Source: an uncultured Lachnospiraceae bacterium (lineage in GTDB: Bacteria; Bacillota; Clostridia; Lachnospirales; Lachnospiraceae). Taken from it: a stretch of 36,261 bases of DNA. The DNA is taken from the NCBI GenBank assembly GCA_947630485.1, contig CANRHU010000036.1:1-36261 (forward strand). The letters are read 5' to 3'. Position 1 is the first letter of the stretch, and the number at the start of each line of letters is the position of its first letter. Shown here piece by piece: positions 9,133-17,579 of this stretch. Position numbers and translations under genes: made by a program. The notes below the pieces were generated by a model. That model saw only the letters and a list, made by a program, of their open reading frames with translations. It was not told the DNA's origin and did not search any database.

Positions 9133-10164
9133 CTATCTCGTCAGAAAATGTCCCCCTTTTGCTACTCGTTCTCTCCAATAATTAAGTAAATCCCGCATAG
9201 TCTTTTCATACGGAATCTCAGGTTCCCAGCCTGTATGAGCTTTAAACTTTCTGCAATCCGGAACTTGTAGATCCGCATCAATACGTCTCAGTCTTTCTGA
9301 ATCGACTTCATATGTAATCTTGTCTTTCATTGGAGACATGGAAATAAGTGTATTAAGAGTATCTCCTACAAGACAAGTATAACTCCCTCCTATGTTATAA
9401 TACGCCCCGGGAATAGGGTCTACAGTCACAAGCATATAATATGCCCTCACAGCATCTCTTACATCTGCGTATGTTCTTAGAGACTTTAAATTCCCGACCT
9501 TAATCACGGGCTCTATAATTCCTGCTTCTATCATAGCAATCTGCTTCGCAAATGTGGATTCATGAAATACATCTCCTCTCCTTGGACCAGTATGAGTGAA
9601 CATCCTCGTCGTCATAACAATCATTCCGTAAGCCTCAGCATAATATCTTCCTAAAAGATCTGTTCCAATCTTAGAAATTGCATATGGTGATGCCGGATGG
9701 AATGGGCAGTCCTCATTGATACCCGTATCCGGTTTTTCATCAGCCGGTATTTTGCCAAACACTTCGGATGAAGCACATACATGAATCACAGGACGATATG
9801 TTCTATCGTTTCCCATTTCTAACCGTACTGCTTCCAATAACCTGCAAGTTCCCAATATATTGGTATTAAGAGTTTCCTCCGGTATAGTAAAACTTGTAAG
9901 GGGGTAACTCTGCGCTGCCAAATGGAAAATATAGTCAGGCTTATATTTCTGAATAATAGAAATCAAGGATATCTGATCATTTAAATCTGCATAATCAAAA
10001 AAAACTCTCTCTTTCCTGTTCATGCGATCAATCAAGTGCTCCACATTATTCAATGGGCTTCTCCATCGACATACCCCATAGATATCCCAGTCCGTATTCT
10101 CCAATAAATAATCCGCAAGATGGGAACCAACCATACCTGTTATACCAGTTATTAAAGCACGCAT
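9133..10164 (-). CDS. GDP-mannose/GDP-heptose 4,6-dehydratase-like protein
   Basis: A 343-residue extended SDR. TGITGMVG (6-13) binds NADP(H), S132-S133-E134 matches the Ser/Thr-Ser-Glu dehydratase signature, and Y161-x-x-x-K165 completes the active site. The body, with YPLTSFTIPEETLNTNILGT, an Arg-Arg pair in THTGPRRGD and RIDADLQVPD near the end, aligns with GDP-D-mannose 4,6-dehydratase and its heptose-specific relatives (DmhA/WcbK type). The product would be a GDP-4-keto-6-deoxy sugar. Because hddA is the next gene, the substrate is more likely GDP-D-glycero-D-manno-heptose than GDP-mannose, though the sequence cannot distinguish them. It is 17 bp from the reductase gene at 10182. Confidence 0.83.
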   Translation of the reverse strand: MRALITGITGMVGSHLADYLLENTDWDIYGVCRWRSPLNNVEHLIDRMNRKERVFFDYADLNDQISLISIIQKYKPDYIFHLAAQSYPLTSFTIPEETLNTNILGTCRLLEAVRLEMGNDRTYRPVIHVCASSEVFGKIPADEKPDTGINEDCPFHPASPYAISKIGTDLLGRYYAEAYGMIVMTTRMFTHTGPRRGDVFHESTFAKQIAMIEAGIIEPVIKVGNLKSLRTYADVRDAVRAYYMLVTVDPIPGAYYNIGGSYTCLVGDTLNTLISMSPMKDKITYEVDSERLRRIDADLQVPDCRKFKAHTGWEPEIPYEKTMRDLLNYWRERVAKGGHFLTR

Positions 10165-10181
10165 TTAAGCACCTCCTAGTG

Positions 10182-11099
10182 TCAACCACTTTTTTTCTCA
10201 TAGCCTTTTCTATATCGTTGGAATAGCCCCTCTTGAAGATTTATTACTGGCTTCCAGCCCAAGGCAAATACCTTCGTACAATCCAATTTCTCCCGTTGCG
10301 CCCCTTCCGGTTTTGACAGGTCATGCTTTATCTTTCCTTGATATCCGCTCGCCTTTTTTATAATATCTGCCAATTGGTTTACTGTGTACATTTCCAAGTC
10401 GCCGACATTTATGTAAGGTTCAAAAAAGTTACTGTCTACCAACACACCTACTGCTCTTGCAAAGTCTTTCACATGCAAAAACTCTCTTCTTGCTTTTCCC
10501 GACCCCCATATGGTAACCGATTCCTCAGCATTCACTATAGCATTATGAAAACGCTCCATCATTGCTGGAATTACAGAAGACATATTCGGCGAGTATCCCT
10601 CTCCATCTCCATAGAGATTACAGGGGAGTATGGACGTATATCTAAGACCTTTACTGATATTGTAATATTCGCAAAGCTTCATTCCAGCTGCTTTCGCCAG
10701 CCCGTATGGTTCGGTCGCTTTTTGTACCGGTCCAGTATAAATTTTATCTTCCGTGAGTGGTCCTTTCAGACTCTCAGAATAAACACAGCTCGCTCCAATG
10801 TTTATAAGTCTTCCGATCCCATTTTTTGCAGCCGCATTAATGGCATTTACAGATATCAACAGATTATCCCGATAATACTCAAGCGGAGAACTCATATAAC
10901 TCGCTATACCCCCATGTTTAGCAGCAGATAGTATCATTACGTCCGGCCGCGCGTGATTTAAGTAATCATCAATCTGTCTAAAGTCTCGCAAATCCACTTC
11001 ACTGGAAGTCGTTGTCAACAATTCCACATTTTTATCATAAAAATAATTACATAATGCACTGCCCACAAGGCCATTCTTTCCAGCCAAATATATTTTCAT
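10182..11099 (-). CDS. GDP-L-fucose synthase-like epimerase/reductase (first copy)
   Basis: A 305-residue extended SDR close to GDP-L-fucose synthase (Fcl/WcaG). AGKNGLVG at the N-terminus corresponds to the AGxxGMVG loop of Fcl; S104 and C105 in IGASCVYS, the catalytic Y132-x-x-x-K136 (YGLAK), and a PCNLYGDGEGYSPNMSSVIP stretch match the Fcl substrate loop closely. It would epimerise and/or reduce the GDP-4-keto sugar made by the dehydratase at 9133. Its ATG overlaps the stop of the second reductase-like gene at 11096 by four bases, so the two are translationally coupled. In known GDP-deoxyheptose pathways such reductases set the final sugar. Confidence 0.85.
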   Translation of the reverse strand: MKIYLAGKNGLVGSALCNYFYDKNVELLTTTSSEVDLRDFRQIDDYLNHARPDVMILSAAKHGGIASYMSSPLEYYRDNLLISVNAINAAAKNGIGRLINIGASCVYSESLKGPLTEDKIYTGPVQKATEPYGLAKAAGMKLCEYYNISKGLRYTSILPCNLYGDGEGYSPNMSSVIPAMMERFHNAIVNAEESVTIWGSGKARREFLHVKDFARAVGVLVDSNFFEPYINVGDLEMYTVNQLADIIKKASGYQGKIKHDLSKPEGAQREKLDCTKVFALGWKPVINLQEGLFQRYRKGYEKKSG

Positions 11100-12016
11100 A
11101 TATATCGCTCCTGATTTCTATTAAACCATTCAACCGTATATTTAAGACCATCTTTAAACGATGTTTGAGGATACCAATTCAATAATTGATTTCCGAGTTT
11201 TCCTTCTACCCTTTTGCATATAGCACCATCCAATTGTGTTGTATCATTGACCAGCTTTCCCTTATATCCAACTAGCTCTTTTATCATTTCAGCTGTTTCC
11301 TGAATCGAATACCCTTTAGCCGCTCCAATATTTATAATCGAATCATATGGTTCTATATTTATAGCCTTATATAATGCATCAACAGCATCATCCACATATA
11401 GCCATTCTCTTATTGGTCTGCCACTCCCCAGTACTGTCACTGTTGGCAATCCTTTTTGTTTTGCTTCTACAGTTTTTCGCACTAACGCTCCGACTGCATG
11501 GGAACGTATTTCATCAAAATGATCATCTGGACCGTACATATTTGACATGACCAAATTGACAATATCCAATCCATATTGTTTATGGTAAGCCCAGCAAGCC
11601 ACTACAAATGCCTTCTTTGCCGTAGCAAATGCAAGGACCGACTCATGCATTGGACCATCCCATAATTTTTCTTCTGTATAAAGATCAAGATCACCAGGAT
11701 ACACACAACTTCCAATAGGATTTATGAGACGTTTGACTTTATATTTTCTGCATGCTTCCAAGATATTCACTTGCATCTTCATGTTATTCGTGAACATCTC
11801 CGCTGCATGATCATATCCAAAATGTACTCCTCCTAGAAATGCTGCCAAGTTAATGACTATCTCAGGATTTGTTTTACTAAACAAGCTTTCCGTAGCAGAT
11901 ATCTCTCTCAAGTCGCATTCGTTATGTGTCGAAGAATAATAATCCAATCCTTCTTGTTTTAATCTACGACACATTGCTTTCCCTACAAAACCATTGCTAC
12001 CTAAAACCAAAATCAT
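11096..12016 (-). CDS. GDP-L-fucose synthase-like protein lacking the catalytic tyrosine (second copy)
   Basis: A 306-residue paralogue of the preceding family: GSNGFVG at the N-terminus, IGSCVYPGD (S103, C104), and SNMYGPDDHFDEIRSHAVGAL match the Fcl fold. At the position of the catalytic Y-x-x-x-K there is F130-A-T-A-K134, so the proton-donating tyrosine appears replaced by phenylalanine while the lysine remains. It may do epimerisation without reduction, need a different acid, or be a structural partner of the product at 10182. A start AGGAGGAAACT lies before the ATG. The coupling to 10182 by a 4-bp overlap and the matching lengths suggest the two work on the same GDP-sugar. Confidence 0.8.
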   Translation of the reverse strand: MILVLGSNGFVGKAMCRRLKQEGLDYYSSTHNECDLREISATESLFSKTNPEIVINLAAFLGGVHFGYDHAAEMFTNNMKMQVNILEACRKYKVKRLINPIGSCVYPGDLDLYTEEKLWDGPMHESVLAFATAKKAFVVACWAYHKQYGLDIVNLVMSNMYGPDDHFDEIRSHAVGALVRKTVEAKQKGLPTVTVLGSGRPIREWLYVDDAVDALYKAINIEPYDSIINIGAAKGYSIQETAEMIKELVGYKGKLVNDTTQLDGAICKRVEGKLGNQLLNWYPQTSFKDGLKYTVEWFNRNQERYI

Positions 12017-12051
12017 CTTTAGTTTCCTCCTACTCTTTGTAATCTAAACAA

Positions 12052-12078
12052 AATCTTCTCCATTTGCAGGAGAAGATT
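12052..12078 (-). terminator. Intrinsic terminator inside the EPS operon
   Basis: A perfect 10-bp stem (AATCTTCTCC and GGAGAAGATT, 12052-12061 and 12069-12078) with a 7-nt loop. Read on the minus strand it is followed by TTTTGTTT, giving a typical Rho-independent terminator. It lies in the 128-bp gap after the GT gene at 12145 and before the reductase gene at 12016, so polymerase must read through to express the distal genes. This makes it a plausible target of the LoaP proteins. Confidence 0.8.
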
Positions 12079-12144
12079 AATTTAAATGTATTTCGGTTCA
12101 ATAATAAACTTTAATCGTATGTGAATCATGCGAATAACTGCCAA

Positions 12145-13236
12145 CTACCGTTGTTTTTTATCTACTACAAACTCCGCTTTTCCTTTTTCCAATATGCCTT
12201 TATCAAGAATCACCACTTCATCAAACGTATGACCTAGCGCTACGCTAATATATCTCACTGCAAAACTAACCTGTGTCAATCCAGCAATAAGACCATTACA
12301 TTGCGCAAGGGTATAAACATCACGTAATACTTCAAGCCCTAATTTATAATTATTTTTCTCTCTTTTACCATCTATTAAAAACGGATTAACATCCGTTTCG
12401 CTCCGAATTACATCGGTATAATAATACAGTTTTTCGCCAAATTCTTTTTCAAATAATCTTAATGCCCTCAAATCATCAGTTGCTAAAAATATTCCATCAT
12501 ATTTGCCCGCAGAAAAAACTTCTCGTGCTTCGCGGATGTATTCATCGCTTGATACCATCACAGGATGATTCACTACTCCTTGAGCAAAATCGGTTCCTCT
12601 AACATGGATACCCAAAATTTTCTTTTCCCTTAATAATGCTTTTACACTCGCATCAATATATCTTGATGTTTCTTCGTTTAGATGAACATATTTCTTATAT
12701 ATATCTGCTAATTTATTAATCGTTTTATCATCAACATCATATAAGATTGAATATTTATCTTTCCATAAAAATTGGATATCTCTGTATTTGCTTATAATTA
12801 TTTTATTACTTGAACTAATCTGATTATAAGAAATATCTGATACCGGCAAGAAATAATATTCAAAAGCATTTTTATTTTTTATTTCATTATCATAATAAAA
12901 GATCCCTTCTCCCCATTCAACTACTGGGATAAAACCAAATCGCTCCGCAAAATCCAATGCGCCAAGCGTCCACCTCATCAATGCGAAAAAACCCATTTTT
13001 GATTTATCATACACTCCAAATGCAATATGATAAATTATATGTTCTGAATTATCTTCCCCAGCATGGTTTATTATTAACGCTAATTGTTCTGTTTCGCGAC
13101 CATAAAAGCCTTGCATTAACTTATAAAATTCAACTGGATCCTTTGAAATACATTTTATACATTTTGCAATAATAAATACTCTCGGATGTTTTTTTATTAC
13201 TGCAACCACTTTGTTATTCATAAGCAGGATATTCAT
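12145..13236 (-). CDS. Fucosyltransferase-like glycosyltransferase (HxRGTD motif)
   Basis: A 363-residue cytosolic protein with no clear membrane segment. It carries GIHVRGTDF (HVRGTD at 211-216), the Arg-rich motif I shared by GDP-fucose-using alpha-1,2/alpha-1,6- and O-fucosyltransferases, followed by IFLATDDLRALRLFEKEF and GLIAGLTQVSFAVRYIS, which resemble motifs II and III of the same GT-B folds. The motif I arginine binds the GDP-sugar diphosphate. Its neighbours make a GDP-deoxy sugar, so I propose it transfers that sugar, not fucose itself. The start is uncertain: the ATG at 13236 is very close to an AAAGGG box, and an ATG at 13221 is possible. A terminator follows the gene. Confidence 0.7.
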   Translation of the reverse strand: MNILLMNNKVVAVIKKHPRVFIIAKCIKCISKDPVEFYKLMQGFYGRETEQLALIINHAGEDNSEHIIYHIAFGVYDKSKMGFFALMRWTLGALDFAERFGFIPVVEWGEGIFYYDNEIKNKNAFEYYFLPVSDISYNQISSSNKIIISKYRDIQFLWKDKYSILYDVDDKTINKLADIYKKYVHLNEETSRYIDASVKALLREKKILGIHVRGTDFAQGVVNHPVMVSSDEYIREAREVFSAGKYDGIFLATDDLRALRLFEKEFGEKLYYYTDVIRSETDVNPFLIDGKREKNNYKLGLEVLRDVYTLAQCNGLIAGLTQVSFAVRYISVALGHTFDEVVILDKGILEKGKAEFVVDKKQR

Positions 13237-13314
13237 CCCTTTCTCTTCTAACTTTTTATTGTAAATATTTTCGATCTACTAAATCTTATTTTTATATGAC
13301 AATTTAAAAAATGA

Positions 13315-14457
13315 TTATAACACCCCAAATATCGTTTCATATCCAACAATAAGATAATTCATAGAATGTATATAAACAAATAATCTTAAAAAAAGATATA
13401 AACTAAATATTACAAAAACAATAATCTTCTCTCTTCGATTTACATATCGAAACGCATATGGAAGCAAAAATATAGAAACCGTATTATATGATGTAGCCAA
13501 TCTTGTGAATACATTGTTAATACAAAGAGTAGCAATCATTATTGCTGCTCCCGAAAGATAAAGGTTATACAATCCTACATATGTTTTTTCACTCTTGAAG
13601 TGCGGGAGCATAAATCGAAATACAAAAAGCAATAATAAAACATTTATTGATGACTTGAAAATTAAGAATAAATTGCTATATCTTAATCCAATATATTCTG
13701 AACCTCTATCAAGGTAAATCCTTATTTTACTGCCAAATACTCCTGGGAGAGATGGACCTATTTCCCTGATCGTATAAATTAAGATTCCAATTCCTATCAA
13801 AAGGAAGAAAAAATACTTAAGACGTACTATCATTCTATTTGTTTTTATATTGTAAAGGCCATAAGATAAAATCCAAATACAACTAGTTCTATGGATCAAT
13901 GTTGCTATAGCAACTACAAGAAGAAACTTTACCCATGATTTATTCCTAATATATTTGATGCTATATAAACACAACATCACAGCTATCGTCTGGCGTACGA
14001 TGATAATATTATATAACCCCAGGCTCCATTCAATAAAAAAGATTGTCACCGTAAAATCTTTTCGTGATGCCGCCTCATCATCTCCTTTAAACAGGCTCTT
14101 TGACACATGGTAAAGGATAAGATTCGTCATAGCCGCCTCTACAAACACAAAAAACTGATAATTATCCCACAGGTTTTTCACGATATAGTTAAGGAGATAA
14201 TATCCAAGCTCCATTTTATGTGTATTAGCATGGAGATAGCTATCCCAAAAAGTTCCTCGTATCTCCTCAAAACAAAACCGATATGTAAGATAATCGCCCG
14301 CAGGAGTGCATCGGATAGAAGAAAGAAAAATAGACAATCCTAGGGCAATAAACTCTATTAGTCGTTTCTGCGGTGGTTTTATGCGTAAGAACACCTCTGC
14401 GAAGGAAAGGATTACAAACACACAAAAAATAGCAACATAAAATCCCATACTAACCAC
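13315..14457 (-). CDS. EpsG-type polysaccharide polymerase (Wzy-like membrane protein)
   Basis: A 380-residue protein with roughly ten hydrophobic segments. After the first helices it has SIRCTPAGDYLTYRFCFEEI, the conserved 'R-x-x-x-x-GxDYxxY' loop of the EpsG family, which is the main recognition point. EpsG proteins are the polymerases of Firmicutes capsule and EPS operons, joining flipped repeat units outside the membrane. The start is a GTG at 14457; an ATG three codons on (14448) is possible. It lies 15 bp from the GT4 gene. Being between the GTs and the nucleotide-sugar genes is typical. I cannot identify the linkage it makes. Confidence 0.88.
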   Translation of the reverse strand: MVSMGFYVAIFCVFVILSFAEVFLRIKPPQKRLIEFIALGLSIFLSSIRCTPAGDYLTYRFCFEEIRGTFWDSYLHANTHKMELGYYLLNYIVKNLWDNYQFFVFVEAAMTNLILYHVSKSLFKGDDEAASRKDFTVTIFFIEWSLGLYNIIIVRQTIAVMLCLYSIKYIRNKSWVKFLLVVAIATLIHRTSCIWILSYGLYNIKTNRMIVRLKYFFFLLIGIGILIYTIREIGPSLPGVFGSKIRIYLDRGSEYIGLRYSNLFLIFKSSINVLLLLFVFRFMLPHFKSEKTYVGLYNLYLSGAAIMIATLCINNVFTRLATSYNTVSIFLLPYAFRYVNRREKIIVFVIFSLYLFLRLFVYIHSMNYLIVGYETIFGVL

Positions 14458-14472
14458 ATGTCACTTTCTTTT

Positions 14473-15654
14473 TTACTGGTATAATTCTTTTAATAAGCAT
14501 CTGCTAACTTCCCAACTGAACTGTCTTGACACAAACTCCCTGCCATTTTGTTCACAGGCTTTCCGCAAAGCTCTGTTTTCCAACAATTTCTCGATATTGG
14601 TCTGAAATTCATCATCTGATCTTGCTAAGAACAAAACTCGCCCATCTTCATCTATGCCTTCTGCACCTATATCCGTTGTGATCACAGGCAGTCCCAAGGC
14701 CAAGCATCTTAATACTTTCAACTTAATCCCCGCTCCAAATTCTAATGGAAAAACTGCTATCTCACATTTTTGTATCATAGCATCAATATCTTCTATAAAA
14801 CCCGTCACATAAATCCATCCATCTGCTAGTTTTTTTAACTGTGTCGACGGAGCGTTTCCGATTATATAAACCTGTAAATCCGGTATTTTTTCTTTCACTT
14901 TCTGCGCAATACGAATTAAGCGGCATGCCGCCTGATGATTTTCAAAACGTCCCATCTGTCCTACAAAACAGATACTATTGGGCACTACTTGAGATTTATT
15001 TTTTTCAATCAAACTATCGATACCATAATATGGGTTCATAACCCTAATATTATCCAAATGATATGCCGTTTCGATTAATTTTTGATCTTTATCATTAAAA
15101 GTAATGACTACATCAGCATTTTTACAAAAATCCTGTTCCCAATGATGGATCAGCTTCAATTGCCATTGTAAAAATTTTCTTTTTATCTTCAAAGTCTCTT
15201 TTTCAATCTTTCTAGTATATAACTGTTCTGTAAAGTCATGTTCTGTAAGAACAAAACGTATATTTGGAAATAACTTTTTTATCCAGATATATTGTCCCAT
15301 GGAAGCGTATTCCGCATGAATTGCTTCAATATGTTTCTCTCTCACAATTGACAATAGCGCTTTTTTAAACCTAACTGAACTTCGAGTAGAGAAATATGCA
15401 GGATACCAAGGGTGAGTTATTATATTAAATAACTTTTGCAGTTTTGATAATGATATGAAATAGTATCTGGAATCTCCTGCACTTCCTTGTTGCAGCTTCT
15501 CAGCGAGTTTTTTGTCATGTTTAGTTATCACAAATGACAATACACTAACTTCATGTATTTCTGACAGTGCTTGGATCTGCTTTCCCATACATACTCCACC
15601 TGCATGATTTGCTTCCAATGACGGCAGATATGGAGAAATATGCAATATCCTCAT
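14473..15654 (-). CDS. Glycosyltransferase family 4-like protein
   Basis: A 393-residue GT-B glycosyltransferase. The start is MRILHISPYLPSLEANHAGG, with the N-terminal acceptor domain; the C-terminal half contains SICFVGQMGRFENHQAACRL and IAVFPLEFGAGIKLKVLRCL with ALGLPVITTDIGAEGI, the G-x-x-K-x-x-E-like donor-binding block of GT4. An in-frame start eight codons upstream would overlap the GT2 stop; I choose 15654, which has CTGGAGGA before it and a 5-bp gap. It would add one sugar to the lipid-linked repeat unit. The donor and linkage cannot be read from sequence. Confidence 0.88.
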   Translation of the reverse strand: MRILHISPYLPSLEANHAGGVCMGKQIQALSEIHEVSVLSFVITKHDKKLAEKLQQGSAGDSRYYFISLSKLQKLFNIITHPWYPAYFSTRSSVRFKKALLSIVREKHIEAIHAEYASMGQYIWIKKLFPNIRFVLTEHDFTEQLYTRKIEKETLKIKRKFLQWQLKLIHHWEQDFCKNADVVITFNDKDQKLIETAYHLDNIRVMNPYYGIDSLIEKNKSQVVPNSICFVGQMGRFENHQAACRLIRIAQKVKEKIPDLQVYIIGNAPSTQLKKLADGWIYVTGFIEDIDAMIQKCEIAVFPLEFGAGIKLKVLRCLALGLPVITTDIGAEGIDEDGRVLFLARSDDEFQTNIEKLLENRALRKACEQNGREFVSRQFSWEVSRCLLKELYQ

Positions 15655-15659
15655 ATTTT

Positions 15660-16415
15660 CTAAATCCTCCAGCCCCATTTATTAAAATATAGTATCATCG
15701 ATTTAACCTCTCTTTTAATACCTCTGACCTTTTTTACATTTTCCCGTTTCCATGTATGATATACATCCACTAACGGATAATACACAACCCGATTTCCACG
15801 TTTTCGTATCGTTCTCGATAAATCCGCATCTTCAAAATACATAAAATACCGATTATCAAATCCTCCCACTGCTTTATAAGTCTGGCTACGGATACAAAAA
15901 AAGCAGCCCGTACAGAATTCAATGTCTGTTGGAACTGTCATATCTTCTTCCTGTCTGGTATACTGTTTTCGCAAATAATGAAATCCTGGTATTTTGCTTA
16001 TGATAAGGTACCGAATTGAGGGATCATTTTTAGGCAAATATTGTATACTCCCATTCGGATTTCGAATTTCAGGAGTAACTATATGTACTTCTGTGTTTTT
16101 TTCCATATAATCAATGAGGGAACTAACCACATCTTCTTTTATCTCAATATCTGGATTGATAATAAAATGATATCCTTTGGTCATATATGGAAGTATCTGA
16201 TTATGTGCTCTTCCAAAACCAATATTTCTTATATTTTGAATAAGACGAATATCCGGATAATTCTCTTTAATCCATTCTTTAGTACCATCTGTTGATCCAT
16301 TATCAATTATATAAAACTTCATTTCAGGTTTCATAGAATAATTGTAAATGGATTCAATGCACTTCTTGATTGTCGCCATATTATTGTAAGTCACAATAGC
16401 CATCGATATTTCCAT
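15660..16415 (-). CDS. Glycosyltransferase family 2 (rhamnosyltransferase-like)
   Basis: A 251-residue GT-A protein. It opens MEISMAIVTYNNMATIKKCI, has IIDNGSTDGTKEWIKENYPD (the nucleotide-binding DNGSxDGT), NPDIEI as the DxD metal site, CTGCFFCIRSQTYKAVGGFD and the YFEDADLSRTIRKRG motif with the catalytic acidic pair. These features match the GT2 rhamnosyl/glycosyl group common in Firmicutes EPS clusters. It is shorter than many GT2 enzymes because it lacks the C-terminal extension. It is 15 bp downstream of the acyltransferase gene and 5 bp upstream of the GT4 gene, so these probably form one translational group. Confidence 0.92.
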   Translation of the reverse strand: MEISMAIVTYNNMATIKKCIESIYNYSMKPEMKFYIIDNGSTDGTKEWIKENYPDIRLIQNIRNIGFGRAHNQILPYMTKGYHFIINPDIEIKEDVVSSLIDYMEKNTEVHIVTPEIRNPNGSIQYLPKNDPSIRYLIISKIPGFHYLRKQYTRQEEDMTVPTDIEFCTGCFFCIRSQTYKAVGGFDNRYFMYFEDADLSRTIRKRGNRVVYYPLVDVYHTWKRENVKKVRGIKREVKSMILYFNKWGWRI

Positions 16416-16430
16416 TCTGGATTCCTACTC

Positions 16431-17579
16431 TCAATTTATTCTTCTCATGTAAAAGTTACAATTATATTTTTCTCTAAATATATCAATACTCCTAAATAGC
16501 ACAGCTATGAAAAGGGTTCCTGCAAGCAAATACATGGGCCAAAGTTCGTTAGAGTAAGCACATACAAATTTGCCATAAATTTCCTTGTTTATTTCTCCTA
16601 TCATCTTAGCATATATAATATCAACAATCTTTGTTGTTAGGAAATGGCATGCCATGATCTCGAAAGAATATTTTCCTATTAATATAAAATATTTAGACAA
16701 TATATGTGTTTTTTGAATTACTTTTGCAGCATACATACAGAGATATATTCCCACAACGGAAATCACATAAAATTGCCATGGCCCAATAATCTGTTCAGCT
16801 GCCAAATCTACCCACCAATGAAGTTTATTAACAGCATACCAAAATCCTATTGCTAATGGTACAGCCGCCCAAAACTTCAAAATAATTCTTAAATCCGCAC
16901 AAAATACTCGCAGAAAGTATCCACAGACTAAAATCGGCATAACCAAAAATGATGTATGAATATGATAACTAAGAGATATTCCTTTTAAGTTAAGCGCTAT
17001 CCCAAGAACCCCTAAAACTATCCCTTGCAATACAATAAGAAAATATTTTATGTATTCCTGCTTTAATATATGTGATATCTGTCGGGCTATCCAGACCGTC
17101 ATTCCAAGCAGCCCTGATGCTACAATCATAACCGGGATAAACCAGAGAGCCCCCGCCATACGGCCACCTCCCTGAAGCAATATTGTATTACATATACCAG
17201 CTAAATAATCTCTCCTTGAGTATCTCGGTAAATTAATTATAATTCCCAAATCCAAGAATAAATTTTGACACAATGTAAACACTGCCGCAAAAAGCACGTA
17301 TTTAATCCACGATTTTCTTAATCTGGATACTACATTTTCCCAGGGTCTATCCCCATATTTTTCTTCTGAATATAAATACCCCCCCACAAAGAAAAAAAGA
17401 GCCAAATGGTATAAATAAACATATTTTGCTTTCCAAGTATGACCTATAACTACCGATAGTATTCCTATTCCTTTTATTATATACCAGTAATCTCTATTCT
17501 TAATATTTATCAATGGATTTGGTAACAAATATTTATCTTTCTGCATTTCCATTTTCTTCTTTTTCATATATCTTTTCAA
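16431..17579 (-). CDS. Acyltransferase family 3 membrane protein
   Basis: A 382-residue multi-pass membrane protein with about ten helices. The first membrane segment has IIKGIGILSVVIGHTWKAKY, where the H in VIGHT corresponds to the catalytic histidine of the acyltransferase-3 family, and LYHLALFFFVGGYLYSEEKY and GALWFIPVMIVASGLLGM follow. Such proteins O-acetylate or otherwise acylate glycans. It overlaps the upstream sugar-transferase gene by 47 bp in the longest reading, which uses a TTG start at 17579; ATG codons at 17567, 17552 and 17546 are plausible and I cannot choose among them because the ribosome binding sites are weak. The first residues are very lysine-rich. Confidence 0.85.
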   Translation of the reverse strand: MKRYMKKKKMEMQKDKYLLPNPLINIKNRDYWYIIKGIGILSVVIGHTWKAKYVYLYHLALFFFVGGYLYSEEKYGDRPWENVVSRLRKSWIKYVLFAAVFTLCQNLFLDLGIIINLPRYSRRDYLAGICNTILLQGGGRMAGALWFIPVMIVASGLLGMTVWIARQISHILKQEYIKYFLIVLQGIVLGVLGIALNLKGISLSYHIHTSFLVMPILVCGYFLRVFCADLRIILKFWAAVPLAIGFWYAVNKLHWWVDLAAEQIIGPWQFYVISVVGIYLCMYAAKVIQKTHILSKYFILIGKYSFEIMACHFLTTKIVDIIYAKMIGEINKEIYGKFVCAYSNELWPMYLLAGTLFIAVLFRSIDIFREKYNCNFYMRRIN

